A stretch of DNA of 40,476 nucleotides, taken from positions 1 through 40,476 of the forward strand of contig DVFL01000026.1 in NCBI GenBank assembly GCA_018713255.1, in the 5' to 3' direction. Made by a program: the position numbers and the translations under genes. The stretch comes from Candidatus Cottocaccamicrobium excrementipullorum. Its GTDB lineage: Bacteria > Bacillota > Clostridia > Lachnospirales > Lachnospiraceae. Positions 8,308-17,142 of this stretch are shown in pieces (the first letter of the stretch is position 1; each line of letters begins with the position of its first letter). The notes beneath the pieces were generated by a model. It was not told the origin of the DNA, made no database searches, and worked only from the letters and a program-made list of their open reading frames with translations.

Positions 8308-9000
8308 ATGAGTGAACAAAACTGGACAACTGATCCAGACCATATAGGCAACCAGGAACCCGATCCTTCCGCCGGAGCCGACACTTCTCAGCCTGTTCCC
8401 CAAGGAGACAACTGGCAGCAAGCTCCACAGCAAAACGATTGGCAGCAGGCTCCGCAGCAAAATCCGCAGCAAAACAATTGGCAGCAGGCTCCGCAGCAGG
8501 ATGGCTGGCAGAATCAACAGCCCAATGACTGGCAGGGTTATCCCCAGCAGCCCGGCAGCGGCTACGGTCAGATTCCTCCTGATTCATCATGGAACGGCCG
8601 GCCCCATGCAGGCTTTGGGCAGCAGTCCCCAAATCCCTATTCCCCAGAAAACGGACAGACCTCCTCTGGAAGCATTTATTCGCAAAAGAAGCCAGCTGAC
8701 CGAAAAACTACCGGAGCTATCGCTCTGGGAGTCTTCTCTCTCCTGGTAAGCTGCTGCTGTTTTCCCCTGGGAGTATGCGTAGGTTTTGCCGCAGCCATGG
8801 CAGGACTTGCTCTGATCATTATCTCCCGCACAGAAAACCAGAATCAGCTGTCCGGATACGGAGCTGCAGGTCTTGCTCTGTGTGTAATCGGCCTGCTGGA
8901 AAGCCTGTTTATCTTCGGCTGCTACGCTTATGTAGTCAGCGATCCGCAGCTTTCTGCTATTTTAAATGAAATGCTTCGCTCTCTAGGATATGGCTATTAA
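8308..9000 (+). CDS. DUF4190-like membrane protein with Q/N/W-rich repeat N-terminus
   Basis: A 230-residue protein. The start at 8308 (MSEQNWTTD) follows TGGAGG with good spacing, and the upstream in-frame ATG at 8281 lacks one. The first half is low complexity: tandem units close to NWQQAPQQN recur about four times, then G/P/Q/Y-rich sequence, so it is probably disordered and cytoplasmic. The second half has two hydrophobic hairpin segments, GAIALGVFSLLVSCCCFPLG with its extension and YGAAGLALCVIGLLESLFIF, as in DUF4190 proteins. The function is unknown. The convergent neighbour encodes another small membrane protein (DUF2752), and such small membrane proteins often lie near each other in Clostridia. 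Confidence 0.8.
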   Translation: MSEQNWTTDPDHIGNQEPDPSAGADTSQPVPQGDNWQQAPQQNDWQQAPQQNPQQNNWQQAPQQDGWQNQQPNDWQGYPQQPGSGYGQIPPDSSWNGRPHAGFGQQSPNPYSPENGQTSSGSIYSQKKPADRKTTGAIALGVFSLLVSCCCFPLGVCVGFAAAMAGLALIIISRTENQNQLSGYGAAGLALCVIGLLESLFIFGCYAYVVSDPQLSAILNEMLRSLGYGY

Positions 9001-9026
9001 TTCCCGCCGATCCGCAAAAAGAAACA

Positions 9027-9074
9027 AAAAGCTGAAAAGCAAAGGAAAAAACTTGTCCCTGCTTTTCAGCTTTT
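9027..9074. terminator. Bidirectional intrinsic terminator
   Basis: Perfect 14-bp arms AAAAGCTGAAAAGC (9027-9040) and GCTTTTCAGCTTTT (9061-9074) with a 20-base loop. The rightward transcript ends in TTTTCTTTT and the leftward one in TTTTTGTTT. It separates the two convergent membrane-protein genes. Confidence 0.85.
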
Positions 9075-9087
9075 CTTTTGTCTCTCC

Positions 9088-9468
9088 TCAAATTGGCGGC
9101 AAAAGATCAACCCCCGCCAAAAGGAACAGATTTTTAATCACCCAGTTGATGATTACCACCGCCGCCCCGGCTCTGACCCAAAAGTGGTACCGTCTCTCCA
9201 TGCCAGGAAGATACCGGTGCGTTTTATTTCCCCTTATTCTCCCCGCTGCTGTATAAAGCCAGAAAAAAAGCTCCAGCAAAACAACCAGGCAGGCATAAAG
9301 AACAAAGGGATGATATTGAAGACTCCCAGCAATATCTCCCTGAAGCAGCAGGCGCACCGCCCGGGTACCCCCGCAGCCTGGGCAGTAAAAACCAGTAATA
9401 AAATGGAACAGGCAGGGAAATCCCTGCCTTCTTCCAAATAGCTCAGTCACCCATGTCAAACGCGTCAT
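9088..9468 (-). CDS. DUF2752 membrane protein
   Basis: A 126-residue protein with the DUF2752 signature CPGCGGTRA (near 29-37), preceded by a hydrophobic stretch and followed by two more predicted transmembrane segments (around residues 55-75 and 100-118). The cysteine pair faces a conserved membrane loop in this family, whose function is unknown. The ATG at 9468 lies inside the end of lysC (26-base overlap). Later in-frame TTG and GTG codons at 9459 and 9450 would shorten the overlap, so the exact start is uncertain. Likely the last gene of the pheB-hom-lysC transcript. Confidence 0.82.
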   Translation of the reverse strand: MTRLTWVTELFGRRQGFPCLFHFITGFYCPGCGGTRAVRLLLQGDIAGSLQYHPFVLYACLVVLLELFFWLYTAAGRIRGNKTHRYLPGMERRYHFWVRAGAAVVIINWVIKNLFLLAGVDLLPPI

Positions 9469-10651
9469 GCACCGTCCTTACCGCCCGATTGGCATCCGCC
9501 TCATCAATCAGCACCGTAATACGGATCTCTGAAGTGGCGATCATCTTAATGTTAATATTGGCACTGTAAAGAGCCTCAAACATCTTTGCTGCTACGCCAG
9601 GATTGCTCAGCATTCCCGCGCCAATAATCGATACTTTCGCCACTCCTACTTCACAGGTAATCTCCCTGGCTGTAATGGCGTCTTTATTTTCATTCAGCAG
9701 AGTCATGGCCTCCTGGAGATCATTCCTGGCCACAGTAAAGGAGATGTCCTTTCTGTCCTCACGCCCCACCGACTGAATAATAATATCTACATTAATATTA
9801 TTTCTGGCCAGCAGGTTAAAAATCTTAAAGGCGATTCCCGGCTCATTTTTTACGCCCATCACCGAAATTCTAGCTGTATTTTTATCGGCTGCCACACCGC
9901 TTACCAACATGCGCTCCACCTTCGCGTCCTCCTTCACCACAGTGCCTTCCGCCCTGGTCAAACTGGAAAGCACCACCAGCTGCACGCCATATTTCTTGGC
10001 CATTTCCACTGAACGATTATGAAGCACCTTCGCCCCCAGAGAGGCGAACTCCAGCATCTCGTCATAGGAAACCTCCGGCAGCTTTCTGGCATTTGGCACA
10101 ATCCTTGGGTCCGCCGTATATACGCCGTCCACGTCTGTATAAATCTCGCAGGCATCTGCATGAAGCACTGCCGCAAGAGCTACCGCTGTGGTATCAGAAC
10201 CGCCGCGGCCCAGAGTCGTCATATCATCATATTTATTGATTCCCTGAAATCCGGTGACAATTACAATTCTTCCGCCGTCCAGCTCGTGACGGATTCTTTC
10301 TGTATCGATACGCTTAAGTTTTGCCGTTCCATAAGCTGAAGTGGTGCGCATAGCCACCTGAGCTGCATTCAAGGAAATGGCCGGAACTCCCAGAGAATGA
10401 AAAGCCATAGCCATGAGAGCCACCGACACCTGTTCTCCGGTCACTAAAAGCATATCCAGTTCACGTTTCGGCGGATTAGGATCAATGTCCCTGGCCTTCT
10501 CAATCAGCTGATCTGTGGTCTTTCCCATGGCGGAAAGCACCACCACCACCTGATGTCCTTTCTCATAATCCTCCATGCAGCGCCTGGCCACATTAAAGAT
10601 CCGTTCTTTATCGGCCACGGAGCTTCCGCCAAATTTTTTTACAATTAACAT
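9443..10651 (-). CDS. lysC: Aspartate kinase with two ACT domains
   Basis: Phosphorylates aspartate, the committed step to lysine, threonine, methionine and diaminopimelate. The 402-residue length fits the monofunctional class. The N-terminal kinase domain has VKKFGGSSV and GRGGSDTTAVALA. The final 140 residues hold two ACT domains (near NEPGIAFKIFNLLARNNINVD and NPGVAAKMFEALYSANINIK), which in the family bind lysine and/or threonine for feedback control. The gene follows hom by 25 bases in an operon that starts with pheB. No lysine riboswitch is seen upstream, as the only leader lies before pheB. Confidence 0.96.
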   Translation of the reverse strand: MLIVKKFGGSSVADKERIFNVARRCMEDYEKGHQVVVVLSAMGKTTDQLIEKARDIDPNPPKRELDMLLVTGEQVSVALMAMAFHSLGVPAISLNAAQVAMRTTSAYGTAKLKRIDTERIRHELDGGRIVIVTGFQGINKYDDMTTLGRGGSDTTAVALAAVLHADACEIYTDVDGVYTADPRIVPNARKLPEVSYDEMLEFASLGAKVLHNRSVEMAKKYGVQLVVLSSLTRAEGTVVKEDAKVERMLVSGVAADKNTARISVMGVKNEPGIAFKIFNLLARNNINVDIIIQSVGREDRKDISFTVARNDLQEAMTLLNENKDAITAREITCEVGVAKVSIIGAGMLSNPGVAAKMFEALYSANINIKMIATSEIRITVLIDEADANRAVRTVHDAFDMGD

Positions 10652-10676
10652 CTCTTCCTCCTGAAACAGGAAAATT

Positions 10677-11891
10677 TTACGGCTCCACCCGAATAAATTT
10701 AATCAGGCCTTTTGCCGATGCGGCTGCTTCTTTAAAATCCGCCTCCAACATAGGTTTAGAAATGATGGCGAATTCGTCTTTTCCCTCCAGGGTAATCGCC
10801 TCTTCCGGTCCGAAGTTCATCAAACCATCAATCTGCTCCTCCGGAAGTCCTGCCACACGGATAAAATACCGGAAGGTATTGGTTTCCATAGGAGCCATCT
10901 CCTGCTTCTGGCTGCTCCAGCCCATTACCACATTCCGATTGGCGTGCTTCGCTGCATCAATAATATCTGCCACCACTGCACTGGCAGTAGGAAGCTTCCC
11001 TGCGCCGCTTCCATAATACATGGTTTCCCCCAGCATATTGCTCTTCACTAAAATGCCGTTGTTTACATCGCTCACCATATACAACGGATGGCTCTTATTA
11101 ATCATCACCGGCGCCACAAAAGCATTTACCCGCCCCTCAGGAAGGATACGGCTGGAACCGAAAAGCTTGATGGACATGCCCAGCCTGTCGGCATACTGGA
11201 AATCTGTATCAGAAATTTTTGTAATTCCTTCCGTGTAAATCTCCTCGTAGTCCACTTCTTTCCCCGTGGCCATCGCCGTGAGAATAGCGATCTTGCGGCA
11301 GGTATCATGCCCCTCCACATCCGCCTCCGGATTCCGTTCTGCATAACCCAAACGCTGGGCTTCTTTCAGCGCTGAATCAAAAGTCCAGCCCTCGTTATCC
11401 ATCTTGGTTAAAATAAAATTAGTGGTGCCGTTTAAGATTCCTGTAATCTCCTGAATCCGTTCTCCCATCAGGCAGCGATAAAGAGGACGAATAATGGGAA
11501 TTCCTCCGCCTACGCTGGCCTCAAAGAAGAAATTCACCTGCTTATCTCGAGCAATCTGCAAAAGCTCCGTACCGTAAGCCGCAACCAACGCCTTGTTGGA
11601 GGTGGCCACATGCTTTCCTGCCAGAAGACATGCCTTCACATATGGATAAGAAGGATTTAATCCTCCCATGGTCTCCACCACAATCTGAACATCCGGATCT
11701 TTTTCAATCACGGAAAAATCATGAATGATTTTATCCTCCACCGGACTTCCTGGAAATTCCCGAAGGTCCAGCACATACTTCAAGGCCACTTCCTGGCCTA
11801 CTGCTCCTGCAATAATCTCTTTGTTCTTTTCCAGGATCTCGGCCACACCAGAACCGATGGTGCCGTATCCCATAATCGCTACGTTCATCAT
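10677..11891 (-). CDS. hom: Homoserine dehydrogenase
   Basis: Reduces aspartate semialdehyde to homoserine with NAD(P)H, at the branch to threonine and methionine. 404 residues. The Rossmann motif IMGYGTIGSGV at the N-terminus, the GGLNPSYPYVKACLLAGKHVATSNKALVA segment in the dinucleotide domain, and the substrate-domain motif GGGIPIIRPL followed by ILNGTTNFIL are clear. The C-terminus after about residue 330 is shorter than in ACT-bearing homologues, and only a rudimentary regulatory tail is evident. Located between pheB and lysC, six bases after pheB. Confidence 0.96.
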   Translation of the reverse strand: MMNVAIMGYGTIGSGVAEILEKNKEIIAGAVGQEVALKYVLDLREFPGSPVEDKIIHDFSVIEKDPDVQIVVETMGGLNPSYPYVKACLLAGKHVATSNKALVAAYGTELLQIARDKQVNFFFEASVGGGIPIIRPLYRCLMGERIQEITGILNGTTNFILTKMDNEGWTFDSALKEAQRLGYAERNPEADVEGHDTCRKIAILTAMATGKEVDYEEIYTEGITKISDTDFQYADRLGMSIKLFGSSRILPEGRVNAFVAPVMINKSHPLYMVSDVNNGILVKSNMLGETMYYGSGAGKLPTASAVVADIIDAAKHANRNVVMGWSSQKQEMAPMETNTFRYFIRVAGLPEEQIDGLMNFGPEEAITLEGKDEFAIISKPMLEADFKEAAASAKGLIKFIRVEP

Positions 11892-11897
11892 AATTCC

Positions 11898-12341
11898 CTA
11901 CTCCCTGGCTAATATTTTCACATAGTGGATTCCTTTCATCTCTTCCATGTCCTCCACCATTTTGGAGACATTCCCCGTATTGGACCTGACCTCTACGCTT
12001 AAGGTCAAGGTGGCCACTCCGTTAACCGGAATACTCTGGTGGATGGTCAAAATGTTGGCCTTATACACTGCCACCACATGAAGCAGATCAGACAAAAGCC
12101 CCTGCTCATCATCCATCTGGACTACCAGGGTTATGGTCTTCCCTTTTGTATTGTCATAAAAAGGAAAAATATCGTCTTTGTACTTGTAAAATGAGCTGCG
12201 GCTGATTCCCACTTTATCCGTAGCTTCCTGAATCGTAATGGCCCGCTCTGATTCCAGCAGCCGTTTAGCCTCTACTACTTTCAGCAGAACCTCCGGCACC
12301 GCCTTCTGTTTTACAACAAAATACTTGCTTTTTTCTTCCAT
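11898..12341 (-). CDS. pheB: ACT domain protein, PheB family
   Basis: A 147-residue protein. The start at 12341 (MEEKSKYFVV) follows ACGGAGG, and the longer open frame to 12428 would run through the promoter -10. The N-terminal part contains a short helix-turn-helix-like stretch, ITIQEATDKVGISRSSFYKY (about 33-52), and the C-terminal part an ACT domain (TLVVQMDDEQGLLSDLLHVV onwards). This is the PheB/UPF0735 family, commonly cotranscribed with hom in Firmicutes. It was named after a phenylalanine locus in Bacillus but has no proven activity. By context it may sense an amino acid and regulate the aspartate pathway. Confidence 0.9.
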   Translation of the reverse strand: MEEKSKYFVVKQKAVPEVLLKVVEAKRLLESERAITIQEATDKVGISRSSFYKYKDDIFPFYDNTKGKTITLVVQMDDEQGLLSDLLHVVAVYKANILTIHQSIPVNGVATLTLSVEVRSNTGNVSKMVEDMEEMKGIHYVKILARE

Positions 12342-12412
12342 GGTTTCCTCCGTCTGTGTTATCGGAGCTTTATTTTGTCCGCTTCCGGAAAACATCTGTG
12401 TTCGTAAGGAAG

Positions 12413-12441
12413 ATATTAGCATAATCATCCCGCAAATGCAA
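12413..12441 (-). promoter_or_regulatory. Promoter of the pheB-hom-lysC operon
   Basis: Minus strand TTGCAT (12436-12441), 17 bases, TAATAT (12413-12418), with an extended -10 TG. The predicted leader is about 65 bases and shows no terminator or recognisable riboswitch. Confidence 0.72.
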
Positions 12442-12460
12442 CTATTTTTTCCCAGCCGGC

Positions 12461-13592
12461 TTAATCCTGAGCATGCTTATCCGGGCATCCCAGACTCAGC
12501 CAGCGCAGATATGCGCTGATAAAGGGATCAATATCTCCATCCAGAACACTGTTTACATTGCCGCTTTCTTCTCCGGTTCGGTGATCTTTCACCATGGTAT
12601 AAGGCTGAAGAACATAAGAGCGAATTTGATTGCCCCAGCCGATTTCTTTTACATCGCCTCGGATATCCGAAATTTTTTCTGCATTTTCCTGCTGCTTAAG
12701 CATCATCAGCTTAGTCTTCAGCATCTGCATCGCCTTATCCTTGTTCTGGAACTGAGACCGTTCATTCTGACAGGTAACTACAATTCCTGTGGGAATATGG
12801 GTAATTCGGATTGCAGAGGAAGTTTTGTTAATGTGCTGTCCTCCGGCGCCGCTGGAACGGTAAGTATCAATCCGCAGGTCATCCATATTGATCTCCACAT
12901 CCAGATCTTCCTCAATGTCGGGCATTACATCGCAGGACACAAAGGAGGTCTGCCGCTTTCCTGCTGCGTTAAAAGGCGAAATCCGCACCAGACGGTGAAC
13001 ACCTCGTTCAGATTTCAGATAGCCAAAGGCATTGCTTCCATTAATCTGAATGGCGACCGACTTAATGCCGGCTTCTTCACCGTCAAGATAATCCAGCACC
13101 TCTGTGGTAAAACCATGCTTATCCGCCCATCTGCAGTACATGCGGTAAAGCATGCTGCACCAGTCGCAGGACTCCGTTCCTCCAGCTCCTGCATTCAGGC
13201 GAAGAATAGCATTACAGTTGTCATACTCGCCTGTAAGAAGAGTGGCAAGCCGCAGCTCCTCCAGCTTACTAGAGAAATCCTCCAGCATCTGCTTAACCTC
13301 GGGAACCACCGAAGCATCGTTTTCCTCATTTCCCATTTCGATAAGGAGGCCGATTTCTTCATAGGCTGTTTCCAGCTTTTTAAATTCCTCTACAGTGTCT
13401 TTTAAGTTCTTGGCTTCCTTTACCAGACGGGCAGATTTCTCCGCATCATCCCAGAAGCCAGGTTCTTCCATGTTCTTATCTAATTCCTCGATTCGCTTTA
13501 CCTTGTTATCCAGGTCAAAGTGAATCCCTCACTTCCACTAATGGTTTTTCATACGTTGACAACGTATATTTGTACTGATCTAATTCAACCAC
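12461..13592 (-). CDS. prfB: Peptide chain release factor 2 (programmed +1 frameshift)
   Basis: RF2 reads UGA and UAA stops and triggers release of the finished protein. The gene is in two frames. A GTG start at 13592 (after GGTGA) gives 25 codons ending VEVRDSL, then an in-frame TGA at 13515-13517. Skipping one T at CTTTGAC restores the reading frame and continues DLDNKVKRIEELDKNMEEPG to the stop at 12461, for 376 residues in all. The anticodon-mimic SPF (in VRISPFNAAG) identifies RF2, and GGQ (in GAGGQHINK) is the catalytic loop. Autoregulation by termination versus shift is established for this family. The exact start (13592 or 13601) is the main uncertainty. Confidence 0.95.
13514..13530 (-). 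promoter_or_regulatory. prfB: prfB programmed frameshift site
   Basis: Minus strand GAGGGATTCACTTTGAC. It has the slippery CTT followed by TGA C, with a Shine-Dalgarno-like GAGGG five bases before CTT. In the known system, low RF2 leads to a pause at TGA and slippage to GAC. The SD-like element is two bases farther from CTT than the classic E. coli spacing. Confidence 0.9.
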
Positions 13593-13719
13593 AAGCTTCA
13601 CCCGCTTTCTTTATATTATTTTTCCGCAGCCGTTCAGTACCGCAAAAACAGGCAAAAAACTCCCTGTCCTGAACAATTGCATGTTCTCTATCATCATACA
13701 TGAAAACCAGATAATTGGC

Positions 13720-13770
13720 AAGGCTGCTGCAAAAAGGAAAGCTTGTCGCCTTCCGTCCTGCAGCAGCCTT
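13720..13770. repeat. Inverted repeat between secA and prfB
   Basis: Perfect 12-bp arms AAGGCTGCTGCA (13720-13731) and TGCAGCAGCCTT (13759-13770), with a 27-base loop. It lies 86 bases beyond the secA stop. No T run follows on the minus strand, so it is not a standard terminator, though it may protect the secA mRNA 3' end or weaken readthrough. The rest of 13593-13855 holds no gene I can support. Confidence 0.6.
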
Positions 13771-13855
13771 TCTGCCCCATGATGGTATCACATGATTATC
13801 TCAACTGTAGGTAAACCAACCGTCAGTTTTCCATTCCCCTCTGACTGCAGCCAGA

Positions 13856-16435
13856 TTATGCGCCTAAAGGCTTCCGTCCGCAGCACTGCTTATACTTCTT
13901 TCCGCTTCCGCAGGGGCAGGGATCATTGGGATAAATCTTCTGCACATCGCGTTTCTTTGGCGCCTTGACAGAAGTATCATCCTTATTGGTTCCTGTTACC
14001 TTAGCAGCCGGCTCGCGCTCTACCTTCTGTTCTACCCGAATGTGGAACAGAATCCGTACTGTATCCTCTCGAATAGCGGCAGTCATGCCTTCAAACATCT
14101 CATAGGCGCTCATCTTATATTCCACTACCGGATCTCTCTGGCCATAAGCCTGAAGACCGATCCCTTCACGAAGCTGATCCATATCATCGATATGAGCCAT
14201 CCACTTATTATCAATTACCTTTAAGAGGATTACCCGCTCGATTTCACGCATCTGCTCAGCCTCGGGGAATTCCGCTTCTTTCGCCTCGTAAAGTTTAATC
14301 GCCTGTTCCTTTAACGTATGAATCAGCTCTTTTTTCTTCATCTTTTTGAGGTCATCCGTCAGCGTCACCGGCTTTAAGGGAATCACCGGAAGAAGAAGAG
14401 AATTAAGCTCTTTCAGATCCCATTTATCAGAAGGCTGATCATCGGGGATGGACATGTCCACAGCATTTTCCACAATATCTGTTACCATCTTAAGGACCAC
14501 ATCCCGCATGTTGTCCCCATCCAGTACCTTCCGGCGCTCGGCGTAGATAATCTCCCGCTGTTCATTGTTTACTTCATCATACTTCAGCAGGTTCTCACGA
14601 ATACCAAAGTTGTTGGTCTCGATCTTCATCTGAGCCTTTTCAATGGCATTAGAAAGCATCTTATGCTCGATCTGCTCGCCTTCAGGAACGCCCAGAGCCT
14701 CGAACATCTTCATCAGACGCTCAGAGCCGAAAAGACGCATCAGGTCATCCTCCAGAGACAGATAGAAACGGGATTCGCCTGGATCTCCCTGACGACCGGA
14801 ACGTCCTCTTAACTGATTGTCAATTCGTCTGGACTCATGACGTTCCGTTCCAATTACCTTCAAGCCGCCCAGCTTTCTGGCTTCCTCATCCAGCTTAATA
14901 TCCGTACCACGGCCTGCCATGTTGGTGGCAATGGTCACCGCTCCGTGGATGCCGGCATCTGCTACAATCTCCGCCTCCAGTTCATGGAACTTCGCATTCA
15001 ATACCTTATGAGGAATCCCCCGCTTGCGCAGCATATTGCTCAGCATCTCAGAAGTCTCAATCGTAATGGTGCCTACCAGAACCGGCTGGCCTTTCTTATG
15101 TGCCCGCTCGATCTCATCCACTACGGCATTAAACTTTTCTCGCTTCGTTTTATAAACTGCATCCTCCAGATCCACACGAGCCACAGGCTTGTTGGTGGGG
15201 ATGGCGATAACGTCCATACCGTAAATATTCCGGAACTCCTTTTCTTCGGTAAGGGCGGTACCAGTCATACCGGCCTTTTTCGTAAATTTATTGAAGAAGT
15301 TCTGGAAGGTAATGGTTGCCAGTGTCCGGCTCTCCCGGCGCACATTCACATGCTCCTTCGCCTCAATGGCCTGATGGAGACCATCAGAATACCGTCTTCC
15401 CGGCATGATACGTCCTGTAAACTCATCAACAATCAGGACTTCATCATCCTTAACTACATAATCCTTATCCCGATGCATCAGGTTATTTGCCCGCAGAGCC
15501 AGAATAATATTATGCTGAATCTCCAGGTTCTCCGGATCAGCCAGGTTGTCAATATGGAAGAACTCCTCCACCTTCTTAACGCCCTGCTCAGTAAGATTTA
15601 CAACCTTATCCTTCTCATTAACGATGAAATCTCCCGTCTCCGTGATCTCCTCGCCCAAAATAGCATTCATCTTGGAGAACTCGCCGGAAGCCTCTCCTCG
15701 CTCCAGCTGACGGGCAAGAATATCGCAAACCTCGTACAGCTTTGTGGACTTTCCGCTCTGGCCGGAAATAATCAAAGGCGTTCTCGCCTCATCAATCAGC
15801 ACAGAGTCCACCTCATCAATGATGGCGTATTCCAGGCCTCTCAGCACCATCTGCTCTTTATAAATGGCCATGTTATCCCGCAGATAATCAAAGCCCAGCT
15901 CATTGTTGGTCACATAAGTAATATCACAGGCATACTGCTCTTTTCTCTGCTCAGTGGTCATGTCGTTTAATACCACGCCTACTGTCAGTCCCAGGAAACG
16001 GTGAACCTGCCCCATCCACTCCGCGTCACGCTTGGCCAGGTAATCGTTAACCGTTACAATGTGAACGCCTTTCCCTGTAAGAGCATTCAAATAAGCCGGT
16101 GCGGTAGATACCAGCGTCTTTCCTTCACCGGTACGCATCTCGGCAATTCGGCCCTGATGAAGCACAATGCCGCCAATTAACTGCACCCGGAAATGTTCCA
16201 TATTTAAAGTTCTTCTGGCGGCCTCCCGAACCACGGCAAAGGCTTCCGGAAGGATATCATCCAACGTCTCTCCCTTAGCCAGGCGCTCTTTGAAGATACG
16301 GGTTTTATCCCGCAGCTCTTCGTCAGTCAGCTTCAGCATCTCGGGGCGCAAACTTTCAATCTTGTCTACAATCGGGTAGATCAGCTTTAATTCCCGTTCA
16401 CTGTGGGTGCCAAAGACTTTTTCAATAATGTTCAT
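13856..16435 (-). CDS. secA: Protein translocase ATPase SecA
   Basis: Motor ATPase that drives preproteins through SecYEG at the membrane. 859 residues, the usual size. Walker A appears in [11 protein letters not shown], the DEAD-type motif in [18 protein letters not shown], and motif VI in [14 protein letters not shown]. The C-terminus ends with the SEC-C zinc motif [15 protein letters not shown]. The start is supported by AGGAG seven bases upstream. It is transcribed away from hpf, from a promoter at 16589-16617 with a leader of about 150 bases that holds two hairpins. Confidence 0.98.
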   Translation of the reverse strand: MNIIEKVFGTHSERELKLIYPIVDKIESLRPEMLKLTDEELRDKTRIFKERLAKGETLDDILPEAFAVVREAARRTLNMEHFRVQLIGGIVLHQGRIAEMRTGEGKTLVSTAPAYLNALTGKGVHIVTVNDYLAKRDAEWMGQVHRFLGLTVGVVLNDMTTEQRKEQYACDITYVTNNELGFDYLRDNMAIYKEQMVLRGLEYAIIDEVDSVLIDEARTPLIISGQSGKSTKLYEVCDILARQLERGEASGEFSKMNAILGEEITETGDFIVNEKDKVVNLTEQGVKKVEEFFHIDNLADPENLEIQHNIILALRANNLMHRDKDYVVKDDEVLIVDEFTGRIMPGRRYSDGLHQAIEAKEHVNVRRESRTLATITFQNFFNKFTKKAGMTGTALTEEKEFRNIYGMDVIAIPTNKPVARVDLEDAVYKTKREKFNAVVDEIERAHKKGQPVLVGTITIETSEMLSNMLRKRGIPHKVLNAKFHELEAEIVADAGIHGAVTIATNMAGRGTDIKLDEEARKLGGLKVIGTERHESRRIDNQLRGRSGRQGDPGESRFYLSLEDDLMRLFGSERLMKMFEALGVPEGEQIEHKMLSNAIEKAQMKIETNNFGIRENLLKYDEVNNEQREIIYAERRKVLDGDNMRDVVLKMVTDIVENAVDMSIPDDQPSDKWDLKELNSLLLPVIPLKPVTLTDDLKKMKKKELIHTLKEQAIKLYEAKEAEFPEAEQMREIERVILLKVIDNKWMAHIDDMDQLREGIGLQAYGQRDPVVEYKMSAYEMFEGMTAAIREDTVRILFHIRVEQKVEREPAAKVTGTNKDDTSVKAPKKRDVQKIYPNDPCPCGSGKKYKQCCGRKPLGA

Positions 16436-16471
16436 TGATTTCTCCTAACTTCTTTCCTGCATTCTATGAAG

Positions 16472-16529
16472 CATAAGGGAAAAGCTTATCTCCCTTATGA
16501 CTCTCCGGTCCTGTTCTGATCCGACCGGA
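16472..16529 (-). promoter_or_regulatory. Structured leader of secA
   Basis: Two hairpins in the secA 5' leader: TCCGGTC/GACCGGA (16504-16510 with 16523-16529) and CATAAGGGA/TCCCTTATG (16472-16480 with 16491-16499). The second ends about 30 bases before the secA ribosome binding site. Neither is followed by a T run. A role in controlling secA expression is possible but not shown. Confidence 0.5.
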
Positions 16530-16588
16530 ATTTAAAACTGCATCCCTGATTCACCGGCAAAAAAGTGCACGATGAACCAATCTTACTT

Positions 16589-16617
16589 ATTGTATCACTA
16601 TCTTTTACTTTATTCAA
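16589..16617 (-). promoter_or_regulatory. Promoter of secA
   Basis: Minus strand TTGAAT (16612-16617), 17 bases, TACAAT (16589-16594). Predicted start near 16582. Confidence 0.7.
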
Positions 16618-16754
16618 CGTGTTCATAAAAAATTAACAAACCAGGATTTTCTCCATTCTTCCTCAGCCCAGTCACGTGTCCTTTAAGTTTACCATAAAAT
16701 TGTCGATTATGGTCAACTGGTCAGATTGCACAAAATCTATGTTCGATCCACAAG

Positions 16755-16869
16755 TTATCCACATTATCCACATTTTTTTGTACACATGATTCCTGCTTTT
16801 TCTCCACACAAAGAAGCCTGATTTGCGAGAAAATCCGACTTATGCACCGACTTATCCACATTATCCACA
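16755..16869 (+). promoter_or_regulatory. DnaA-box cluster between secA and hpf
   Basis: Four perfect TTATCCACA boxes in two directly abutting pairs (16755-16763 and 16764-16772; 16852-16860 and 16861-16869), all in the same orientation, plus a near match TTATGCACC at 16840-16848. The flanks are AT-rich. The rest of the 16436-17142 gene-free region holds the secA leader and promoter and the hpf promoter. dnaA and dnaN are not nearby, so this looks like a DnaA-binding locus rather than the standard origin context, though an origin function cannot be excluded. Confidence 0.75.
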
Positions 16870-17083
16870 TTTTTCAGTGCTTTTTATTCCTTTTTCTTAT
16901 CCCCCAAAAGACAAGATGAATTTTTGTGTAGAACGCATAAATTTACAAACTCCGACAGGTTTTCGCTCTTTTCACCAGATTTTTCATGAATCCTCCTGCG
17001 TTCAGGCAATGGAACTTCCCTTATCTATAATAGGAAATTCATAAAAAAATAACTAAAATTGTCTTTCAATTTTTTTGAGTTTC

Positions 17084-17112
17084 TTGTCTTTTTCTAATAA
17101 ATATGCTATACT
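17084..17112 (+). promoter_or_regulatory. hpf: Promoter of hpf
   Basis: TTGTCT (17084-17089), 17 bases, TATACT (17107-17112) with an extended -10 TGC. The predicted leader is short, about 25 bases, ending in AAAGGAG. Confidence 0.75.
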
Positions 17113-17142
17113 GTAACCATCTCAAATAAAGGAGTTGATTTT

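Noticed and set aside
13720-13770. Standard terminator for secA
   Set aside because: The stem is strong but no T run follows on the minus strand, so it is listed only as an inverted repeat.
13585-13791. Open frame of 68 codons on the minus strand between secA and prfB
   Set aside because: It spans the 13720-13770 inverted repeat and the prfB start region, has no good ribosome binding site, and has no recognised similarity.
14837-15970. Long rightward frame of 377 codons inside secA
   Set aside because: It is exactly antisense to the conserved secA coding region, and the protein has no recognisable domain.
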